Positions 16,657-23,890 of a stretch of DNA of 39,410 nt are shown one piece after another. The position numbers and the translations under genes are program-made. Position 1 is the first letter of the stretch; the number at the start of each line of letters is the position of its first letter. The DNA lies in NCBI GenBank assembly GCA_948470755.1, contig CAOKPU010000024.1, positions 1-39,410 of the forward strand, read 5' to 3'. Below the pieces are notes generated by a model. It was not told the DNA's origin. It worked only from the letters and a program-made list of their open reading frames with translations, and ran no database searches. This stretch comes from an uncultured Lachnospiraceae bacterium. GTDB taxonomy: Bacteria; Bacillota; Clostridia; Lachnospirales; Lachnospiraceae.

Positions 16657-17868
16657 ATGAAACGGTTTATTGTCATTGTTTTGGATGGATTTGGTATAGG
16701 GGCTATGAAGGATGCCGAAAAGGCGCGGCCTGGCGATGAAGCGGCGAATACCCTTGGCAGCATCCTGAGGGATTTTCCGGATAGCTGTTTTACTAACCTG
16801 GAGCGGTTGGGGTTAATGAATGCATATGGGCGGGAAAGCCTTCGCATGAAATTTTCCCCAACTGCCAATGTAGGCCGGGCGGAGCTGATGCACTGGGGGG
16901 CGGATACGTTTATGGGGCATCAGGAGATTATGGGTACCTTGCCAAAAAAACCGACCGCACAGCCTTTCCAGGAGAAAGTGGATGGAATCTACGCCCATTT
17001 GCTGGAAAAAGGTCATAAGGTGGAAATACTCAGGAACGGGGATCTGCGTTATCTATTAGTGGATGATTATGTAACGGTAGCAGATAATATCGATGCCGAC
17101 TTAGGGATGGCTTATAATTGCACGGCCCCGCTGGATTATATTTCGTTTGACAAAGAACTGGAAATCGGACGTCATGTGCGGGAAGCCGCTACGGTAAACA
17201 GGATTATCCCGTTTGGGGGGACGGGAACCACGCTGCAGGACCTGCTGCGTGCAGAAGAGGTGAGGGAAGGGAAATATATCGGCATCCATGCCGTAAAATC
17301 CGGTTCTTACAATAAAGGTTATCAATGCCGGCATCTGGGGTATGGGGTGGATAAAAATGTACAGGCCCCAACGATCCTGACGGACGCCGGTATCCCGGTA
17401 ACGTTGTTTGGCAAGGTGGCGGATATCGTGGCGAATGACGGAGGGAAAAGCGTTTCCTGTGTCCCTACCGATGAAGTTTTGGATCTGACTATAGAAGAAA
17501 TTCAGGCGATGGAAAATGGTTTTATTTGTACCAACGTGCAGGAAACCGATTTGGCGGGGCATAGCCAGGACGCGGACTGGTACCGCCGTCTGCTGGAAAT
17601 AGCAGATGAAAGGATTGGCAGGATGATCCCTTTATTAAGCGGGGATGATATTTTGCTGGTTATGGCCGATCACGGGAACGATCCGGATATTGGGCATAAC
17701 AAGCATACAAGGGAGAATGTACCGTTGTTAGTCTATAAAAAGGGGGTATGCGGCATAGATCTGGGCCTGCGGGCTTCCCTGTCCGATGTAGGGGCGACGG
17801 TATGCAGATACTTTGGAGTAAAACAGCCGCAGAACGGCATTCCATTTCTGGAAAAATTGCAGCCGTGA
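16657..17868 (+). CDS. yhfW: YhfW, phosphopentomutase-like alkaline phosphatase superfamily protein
   Basis: 403 residues (E. coli YhfW about 408). Metal and phosphate-transfer motifs are present: D10 in VLDGFGIG, T84 in GADTFMGHQE (the phospho-acceptor Thr in phosphopentomutases), and DHGNDPDIGHNKHTREN near the C-terminus. It is related to DeoB but is a distinct branch always found with yhf genes. The start ATG 16657 follows AAGGAAGG by 8 bases; an upstream in-frame TTG is less likely. It is the last gene of the operon, ending 31 bp before a convergent gene. Confidence 0.86.
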   Translation: MKRFIVIVLDGFGIGAMKDAEKARPGDEAANTLGSILRDFPDSCFTNLERLGLMNAYGRESLRMKFSPTANVGRAELMHWGADTFMGHQEIMGTLPKKPTAQPFQEKVDGIYAHLLEKGHKVEILRNGDLRYLLVDDYVTVADNIDADLGMAYNCTAPLDYISFDKELEIGRHVREAATVNRIIPFGGTGTTLQDLLRAEEVREGKYIGIHAVKSGSYNKGYQCRHLGYGVDKNVQAPTILTDAGIPVTLFGKVADIVANDGGKSVSCVPTDEVLDLTIEEIQAMENGFICTNVQETDLAGHSQDADWYRRLLEIADERIGRMIPLLSGDDILLVMADHGNDPDIGHNKHTRENVPLLVYKKGVCGIDLGLRASLSDVGATVCRYFGVKQPQNGIPFLEKLQP

Positions 17869-17899
17869 GGCTTCATAAAGCGGCGGGAGGGGTGACAGA

Positions 17900-18520
17900 T
17901 TACCGAAGATGTTCCTGCGGGTTATCGTCTTCAAACTCAAAGACGCAACGTTCGTAAGCATTGATAATATGGGTGTCTTCATATTTATCATAACGCTTAT
18001 GGTTTCTTCCATAGGACATATGGACATGTCCGTGAAGGAAATATTTTGGGCGGTATTTTTCCATCAGCGTCCGGAATACCTGGAATCCCTGATGGGGCAG
18101 ATCCCGCCCGTCGTTTAGTTGATAGGCGGGGGCGTGGGTGACTAAGATGTCGAACCCTCCTTTCCGGAAAAGCTGGAACCATAATTTTGCCACACGCTGT
18201 TTCATTTGCCGTTCGGTATACTGATGTGCCCCCGGTTTATAACGCATGGAACCGCCAAGCCCGAGAATGCGTATCCCCTCGTGGACATAGATCTGATTTT
18301 CAATGCAGATGCATCCCTCCGGGGGGATTTTATCGTATTTCCCATCGTGATTCCCATGCACGTACAGCACCGGTACAGTGGAAAGAGTGACCAGAAAGGA
18401 GAGGTAGCGGGGATCCAGATCGCCGCAGGAAATAATCAGATCAATGCCCTCCAGCTTGCTTTTTTCGAAAAAATCCCATAAATATTTCGATTCTTCGTCT
18501 GCAATCGCCAGTATCTTCAT
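17900..18520 (-). CDS. Metallophosphoesterase (calcineurin-like)
   Basis: 206 residues. Conserved blocks are CGDLDPRY, GNHDGKYD, THAPAYQLND and HGHVHMSYG, giving a binuclear metal centre. The first block reads IADEESKY, so the usual Asp-x-His is Asp-Glu-Glu, with the His replaced by Glu. It starts 7 bp after the stop of the ParB/BMP fusion gene on the same strand and is probably co-transcribed with it. The substrate (phosphodiester or nucleotide) is unknown. Confidence 0.85.
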   Translation of the reverse strand: MKILAIADEESKYLWDFFEKSKLEGIDLIISCGDLDPRYLSFLVTLSTVPVLYVHGNHDGKYDKIPPEGCICIENQIYVHEGIRILGLGGSMRYKPGAHQYTERQMKQRVAKLWFQLFRKGGFDILVTHAPAYQLNDGRDLPHQGFQVFRTLMEKYRPKYFLHGHVHMSYGRNHKRYDKYEDTHIINAYERCVFEFEDDNPQEHLR

Positions 18521-18527
18521 AGATGCC

Positions 18528-20435
18528 TTATCCTTCCTTTTTTACTCCCTGCTGGTCAATAACAGGCACTGCATGTTCGTTCAATTCCTGTTTTTTAGGG
18601 ATGGTCCCGATGATATTCTCCGCCAGCCAGTCCATAGTCATGATTTCTTCCGGCGTAAGGGCTCTTTCCGGGTTGTCTACAACGATGCCCGTCTGGGAAT
18701 ATAGGATGCCGGAAAACGGATTGAACTGTCCTGAGCTGATAGTGGCTTTTAGCAGCTCTACCAAACGTTTTGTGCCGATGGGCAGATGCTGGGAACAAAT
18801 AACGTCAATGACGCCGGAGGACATACCCCACCAGTAATTGATTGCTTTTGTGGCGGAAGGGTTGTCATCATATTTCCATTTTCCGTCCATAATGGTACGG
18901 ATAAGCTGTTCATAGAACTTTCCCCAATGATAAAGAGGCATGGCGAGATTCCTCGTATACTCTCCTTCCATATGATAGATGCCAAAGAACCGGGAGGCTT
19001 CTTCCGGGATTACCATATCCCGGCCTGAAATGCAGGAAGAGCCGGTTTCTTTGATTTTTTCCGCGATATCAACGTCTTTCATAGTAGACCATTCCAAATA
19101 AACCTTTGCCCGGGGATTGATCATTTTCGCTCCCAGCGCAAAAGCGTTAATATTAGCGATAGAACCGTAGATCGGGTAGTTCGCTACGTAAGTCAGGCGG
19201 TTGTTTTCCGCCATCGCGCCGGCAATGGCGCCCATTAGGAATTTCGCCTCATGCATCCTGGAATAATAGGTGCGGATATAACGGTGGGAAGTATTTAAGG
19301 AACAGCTTAGGATCCGCGTTTCCGGGTGGGCGATAGCGGCCTTTACGCTGGCCTGCACAAAAGCAGGAGTAGTGGTAAAGATCAGGTTGCAGCCGGAAGA
19401 GATCGCTTCTTCTATCAGGGAATCTACATTTTCCGTTGTCCCATTTTCATAATATGCCGTATGCACTTCATCCGGGAAGGTCTGTTCCAAATAAAGCCTT
19501 CCGAGTTCGTGGGCGTAAGTCCACGCGGAAGTCCCCGGCGTCTTTTCGTAGATAAATGCAATCTTTAATTTGGGCGAGCTTAAAGGAAGCAGGATGTTTA
19601 ACAGCGGCTTTTTCTCCTGATTCGGTTTCATTTTCAGGTCGATTTCCTGGCCTTCCTGAAGAAGCTCGAATTCCTCCCAGGTCTTGAGCATCAATTCTTT
19701 TAAATCATTTGTTGTTTTTTCTTCGGTTGCGTTATATCCATGCAAAGTGATAAAAGAAAGGAATGCATCCCCCGGCGTAATATTTAATTTATTGCCGCCC
19801 TTTGCCTTATATTCGGCGCTGAACCTTGTATAAAAAGCGCTGAATTTTAATAAATCCTCGTCCGACCACATTTCGCCCGGTTCTTTCCCTACTGCTTTTT
19901 GAAGTTTGGCAAAGCTGCCTTCTTGAGAAAACCAGATGTAATTGATTGGGGCCAGACGGTAAAAATCCATGAATTCATAATATATTTTATTTTCTTTTTC
20001 TTCGGTGCGCCTTGGCACGATGCGGGTAACGTTGCCCGGGATGGAAACAACGCCGAAATATTTCATGACGCTGACGCGCTTGTTTCCTTCCAGCACATAA
20101 AATTTGTTCATATACTCGTAAGCTTTGATCGGTTCCCGGATTCCCTCTTTGATATGGCTGGTGCTAAGGGAAGACCATTTTTGGGCAAATTCCGAGTTCT
20201 CGCGCAGGATAGGCATAAAGTTGCCGGCAAAGGAGTTGCTTCTTCCAATGGTTTTGGTGCCGACAATCTGATCGGCGGGAATTTGCACAAGTCCCAAAGA
20301 TTGTTCGGAATAGGAACCCTTTTCCGGCATGATATCGTCTAAGACTTGAAGAGTCGGCTTCTCTCCATGGAGCATACGCGACTGATAGTCCTTTTTTCCT
20401 AATTTGTATGCTTTGCTATATTCTTCTCTTCCCAT
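18528..20435 (-). CDS. Cytoplasmic ParB-like/BMP (PnrA/Med-type) fusion protein
   Basis: 635 residues without a signal peptide or lipobox. Residues about 45-140 look like a ParB/sulfiredoxin-like domain: VQIPADQIVGTKTIGRSNSF and then FYVLEGNKRVSVMKYFG, the ParB G-x-R box. A helical middle part follows. Residues about 290-600 match the basic-membrane-protein (BMP) family of nucleoside-binding proteins (GTSAWTYAHELGRLYLE, IFTTTPAFVQ, NINAFALGAKM). BMP proteins are normally secreted receptors; here the fusion must act inside the cell, perhaps sensing nucleosides and binding DNA or CTP. It is the first gene of a minus-strand pair with the metallophosphoesterase. Confidence 0.78.
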   Translation of the reverse strand: MGREEYSKAYKLGKKDYQSRMLHGEKPTLQVLDDIMPEKGSYSEQSLGLVQIPADQIVGTKTIGRSNSFAGNFMPILRENSEFAQKWSSLSTSHIKEGIREPIKAYEYMNKFYVLEGNKRVSVMKYFGVVSIPGNVTRIVPRRTEEKENKIYYEFMDFYRLAPINYIWFSQEGSFAKLQKAVGKEPGEMWSDEDLLKFSAFYTRFSAEYKAKGGNKLNITPGDAFLSFITLHGYNATEEKTTNDLKELMLKTWEEFELLQEGQEIDLKMKPNQEKKPLLNILLPLSSPKLKIAFIYEKTPGTSAWTYAHELGRLYLEQTFPDEVHTAYYENGTTENVDSLIEEAISSGCNLIFTTTPAFVQASVKAAIAHPETRILSCSLNTSHRYIRTYYSRMHEAKFLMGAIAGAMAENNRLTYVANYPIYGSIANINAFALGAKMINPRAKVYLEWSTMKDVDIAEKIKETGSSCISGRDMVIPEEASRFFGIYHMEGEYTRNLAMPLYHWGKFYEQLIRTIMDGKWKYDDNPSATKAINYWWGMSSGVIDVICSQHLPIGTKRLVELLKATISSGQFNPFSGILYSQTGIVVDNPERALTPEEIMTMDWLAENIIGTIPKKQELNEHAVPVIDQQGVKKEG

Positions 20436-20594
20436 AATACCCCCTGATTTTCAGATTTATACCCCCCATTTTACTATAACTGCCCTTATCCGTAAATACC
20501 CAAATATGATTCTTCCATCCCGTCAGGCTTGCCGGGATTTATGCCGGATGCATACAAAACGGCATACATTGCTTTGGGCTTCTATTTTCCTTCA

Positions 20595-20623
20595 TTGCCT
20601 TTAACGGAATAAAGTAGTATAAT
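20595..20623 (+). promoter_or_regulatory. Promoter of the Cache chemoreceptor
   Basis: TTGCCT (20595-20600) and TATAAT (20618-20623) with a 17-bp spacer, 58 bp before the start codon. A weaker minus-strand pair (ACCCAA at 20498-20503, ACTATA at 20473-20478) could serve the divergent BMP gene. Confidence 0.7.
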
Positions 20624-20681
20624 AAAACGGGTAGGGGATGGGGGAGGGTACTTTCCCAAGGTGAAATATGGAGGGTGGACG

Positions 20682-22403
20682 ATGAAAAGAAGGACAAGAA
20701 GATTGAGCATTAGGCTCAAAATATTGTTGAGTACAAGCCTGCTGTTGATTTGCCTTTTTCTTTTGCTGGGGTTTAGTTTTTATAAGAGCATGGAAGAAAA
20801 TATGGTCAGCATGGGAGTGGAGCAGGCGGAGGTTGCCGCAAAAGTGGCGGTGAGCCGGATAGATGCTTCGGTGGCCGGTTTACAGCCAGGGGAGGAAGGG
20901 TCGCCGGAATATGAAAGGATGCTGCAGGCCCTTCTGGATGCAAAGCATACTTGCAATGTGGCTTATTTATACACTCTCAGTACGGACGGGAGGACGGTTT
21001 TTTACGGCATTGATACCGATGAAACCGGAAATAAGCGGGCGATTGGGGAACCTTTTGAATATAGTTATGAAGAATTGCAGTCGGTGTTTGCAGGCAATGT
21101 TTATGTACAGGATTACATAGATTCCACAGAAGACGGGGATCTGATTACCGCATATATCCCTGTTAAGGATGAAGGGAACCGTGTGGCAGCGGTTCTGGGA
21201 AGTGATTATGATGCTTCGGAAATTGTGGAAAGGCTTAACAGCATACGGGTCAGGATGCTGCAGATCGGGGCGGCCGGGGTGCTTTTGGCTCTTCTTATTT
21301 TAAATCTGGTTATAAGGACGATTACCCGCAGCCTTTGGACGGTCAATAAAAAAATTTATGAACTGGTACATAATGAGGGGGATTTGACGCAGAAGCTGGG
21401 TGTAAAGACCGGGGATGAAATGGAACTCATGGCGGATAATGTCAATGATTTATTGAAATATATCCGTGAGATTATGCTGCGTATTTCCGATAATTCAGGA
21501 AAGCTGAACGAATCGACGAAAATCGTATTTGGGAATTTAAAGAATGCAGGGGGGAACATCATGGATGTTTCCGCTACCATGGAGCAGATGAGCGCAGCCA
21601 TGGAGGAAAGTACGGCAACGCTGAACCAGATTGCGGAATCCGTGGAGGAAGCATATGCCAATATCCGGTACATTTCCGAACAGGCGGAGACGGGTAATCA
21701 TTATACGAAGGAAATTGAAGAAAAAGCAGGGAAGATCCGTTGCTATGCGGAAGAGGAACAAAGCAAAGCGCATACGCTTGTCATGGAACTGGCGGATGCC
21801 GTGAATGAAAAGATCCAAAAGTCGAAATCGGTGGAGGAAATAAATGTATTGACGGAAAATATTATCAGCATTACAGGGCAGACCAATCTTTTGGCCTTGA
21901 ATGCCAGCATAGAGGCTGCGCGGGCAGGGGAAGCGGGGAAAGGCTTTGCGGTAGTGGCCGATGAAATTGGGAAGCTGGCCTCAAATTCCGGGGTTGCGGC
22001 AGGTCAGATAAAGAAAGTCAGTTTACAGGTAATCGTGGCGGTGGAGGAATTGGCCCAGGAAGCGGAAAAAATGCTTCAATTTATGGAGCAAACAGCGTTG
22101 GAAGGATACAGGAAACTGCTGGGGGCCAGCCAGGGCTATCAGGAAGACGCCAGGAATATCCATGAAATGATGGAGAAGTTCGCACAAGATTCGGAATGCC
22201 TGGATCAGTCGGTAAATAAGATAAAGGAAGCTTTGCAGTCGGTAAGTTCCGCAGTGGAAGAAAATGCGAAGGGAATCGTCAATGTGTCCGAAGTATCCGC
22301 CCAGTTGACGGAAAGCATGGGCGATATTGAAAAGCGGGCGGATTTAAATAAGAAGATCGGGGAACAACTGCAAGGGGAGGTTGGAAAATTTAAATTGGAA
22401 TAA
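20682..22403 (+). CDS. Transmembrane methyl-accepting chemotaxis protein (single Cache-like sensor)
   Basis: 573 residues. TM1 is about 12-34, the extracellular sensor about 35-188 ([20 protein letters not shown] is typical of Cache domains), TM2 about 190-213, then HAMP and the signalling domain. The tip at about 390-430 has [20 protein letters not shown]. The start ATG 20682 is placed by GGAGGG six bases upstream; an in-frame GTG at 20661 lacks such a site. Flagellar and che genes are not in this window, so it must serve a chemotaxis system encoded elsewhere. Confidence 0.9.
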   Translation: MKRRTRRLSIRLKILLSTSLLLICLFLLLGFSFYKSMEENMVSMGVEQAEVAAKVAVSRIDASVAGLQPGEEGSPEYERMLQALLDAKHTCNVAYLYTLSTDGRTVFYGIDTDETGNKRAIGEPFEYSYEELQSVFAGNVYVQDYIDSTEDGDLITAYIPVKDEGNRVAAVLGSDYDASEIVERLNSIRVRMLQIGAAGVLLALLILNLVIRTITRSLWTVNKKIYELVHNEGDLTQKLGVKTGDEMELMADNVNDLLKYIREIMLRISDNSGKLNESTKIVFGNLKNAGGNIMDVSATMEQMSAAMEESTATLNQIAESVEEAYANIRYISEQAETGNHYTKEIEEKAGKIRCYAEEEQSKAHTLVMELADAVNEKIQKSKSVEEINVLTENIISITGQTNLLALNASIEAARAGEAGKGFAVVADEIGKLASNSGVAAGQIKKVSLQVIVAVEELAQEAEKMLQFMEQTALEGYRKLLGASQGYQEDARNIHEMMEKFAQDSECLDQSVNKIKEALQSVSSAVEENAKGIVNVSEVSAQLTESMGDIEKRADLNKKIGEQLQGEVGKFKLE

Positions 22404-22459
22404 ATGTGGGAAAGTCTTCCCTTTCCTTCTTATATTTATTATAATAAACAAGGCAAAGG

Positions 22460-22526
22460 GCTTGTGTGCGCGCTGTCACCGCATGCCCGGCTATGCAAAA
22501 GAAGCAGCGCAGAAATGAGGTAAACA
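22460..22526 (+). repeat. Leader repeat, copy 1 (upstream of the cofE-like gene)
   Basis: The segment shares GGG.TTGTGT..GCGCG...TGTCAC, then TATGC..AAAA and GCAGCGCAG.AATG.AG with 35998-36066, in the same order and directly before the ribosome binding site. GGGC/GCCC and TGC/GCA pairings are possible in the RNA. Confidence 0.6.
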
Positions 22527-23717
22527 ATGGAAAGAAGAGTAGGAACGGTATCGAGAGGGATCCGCTGCCCCATCATACGGGAAGGGGACGATTTAGTAAA
22601 AATTGTAACAGACAGCGTATTAGAAGCGGCAAAGAGCGAAGGATTCGCCTTAAGGGACAAAGATGTGATCGCAGTAACCGAATCGGTCGTTGCCCGTTCC
22701 CAAGGTAATTATGCATCGGTGGATGACATCGCCCGGGATGTGGAAGAGAAGCTGGGCGGTCAGACGATAGGGGTTATTTTCCCTATTTTATCCAGGAACC
22801 GTTTTGCCATCTGTCTAAGGGGAATTGCAAAAGGAGCAAAGAAAATCGTGCTTATGCTAAGCTATCCCAGCGATGAAGTAGGAAACGAGCTGGTTTCTTT
22901 GGATAAATTGGATGATGCAGGCATCAATCCGTATAGCGATCTGTTGACTTTGGAAAAATACAGGGAACTTTTTGGGGAAAATAAGCATCCTTTTACCGGA
23001 GTGGACTACGTCCAATATTATGGAGATATTATCCGGGAAGAAGGGGCGGAAGTGGAAGTGATCTTTGCCAATGACTGCCGGAAGATCCTTCAATATACAA
23101 AAAATGTATTGAACTGCGATATTCATACCCGCGCCCGCACAAAGAAAATTTTAAAGGCCTGCGGGGCGAAGGTGGTATGCGGTTTGGACGATATATTGAA
23201 TGGCCCGGCCGATGGAAGCGGATACAATGAGAAATACGGGCTTCTTGGATCCAATAAATCCACGGAGAGTTCCGTGAAGCTTTTCCCAAGGGAATGTACG
23301 GATCTTGTTATGGATATCCAGAAAGAAATGCTGGACAGGACAGGGAAACATGTGGAAGTAATGGTATATGGAGACGGAGCTTTTAAAGATCCGGTGGGTA
23401 AGATATGGGAATTGGCGGATCCTTGCGTATCTCCGGCCAGCACGCCGGGCTTGGAAGGGACGCCGAACGAGGTGAAGTTAAAGTATTTGGCGGATAATGA
23501 TTTTAAGGATTTATCCGGGGAAGCCTTAAAAGAGGCGATTGAAAAACGCATCAGGGAGAAAAAAGATAACCTGGTGGGCGACATGGCGTCCCAGGGGACG
23601 ACTCCAAGAAGGCTGACGGATCTGATCGGCTCCCTTTGCGACCTGACCAGTGGTTCCGGGGATAAAGGTACGCCGGTGATTTTGATTCAGGGTTATTTCG
23701 ATAATTACGTCAGCTAG
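22527..23717 (+). CDS. CofE-like (F420-0:gamma-glutamyl ligase family) protein
   Basis: 396 residues. The N-terminal stretch (GTVSRGIRCPIIREGDDLVK, then DVIAVTESVVARSQG) matches the CofE fold. The rest has the Asp/Glu-rich segments expected for a metal-dependent glutamate ligase (VMVYGDGAFKDP). Classical CofE adds glutamates to coenzyme F420, but there is no F420 gene here and Clostridia are not known to make F420, so the acceptor is probably different. The start ATG 22527 follows GAGG. It stands upstream of the GTPase-NYN fusion and may share its transcript (20-bp gap to the earliest possible start). Confidence 0.82.
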   Translation: MERRVGTVSRGIRCPIIREGDDLVKIVTDSVLEAAKSEGFALRDKDVIAVTESVVARSQGNYASVDDIARDVEEKLGGQTIGVIFPILSRNRFAICLRGIAKGAKKIVLMLSYPSDEVGNELVSLDKLDDAGINPYSDLLTLEKYRELFGENKHPFTGVDYVQYYGDIIREEGAEVEVIFANDCRKILQYTKNVLNCDIHTRARTKKILKACGAKVVCGLDDILNGPADGSGYNEKYGLLGSNKSTESSVKLFPRECTDLVMDIQKEMLDRTGKHVEVMVYGDGAFKDPVGKIWELADPCVSPASTPGLEGTPNEVKLKYLADNDFKDLSGEALKEAIEKRIREKKDNLVGDMASQGTTPRRLTDLIGSLCDLTSGSGDKGTPVILIQGYFDNYVS

Positions 23718-23890
23718 AGCGAATATCCCCGCGGGCAATGAACCAAGCAACTGTGGATCATCTGATACTTACGGCATCCGTCAAATGTCTGTGTTACAGC
23801 CGTTTGGCGGATTGTCTGTGGGAAAAGCGGGATTATGGCTTCATGTTTAAAAGAGCCGGCATAGACGATGGGGCGGAAAGGGAGAACGGG

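Noticed and set aside
16657-17868. Housekeeping phosphopentomutase DeoB
   Set aside because: The gene ends a yhf operon, and its length and order fit YhfW; no nucleoside catabolic genes (deoA, deoC, deoD) are beside it.
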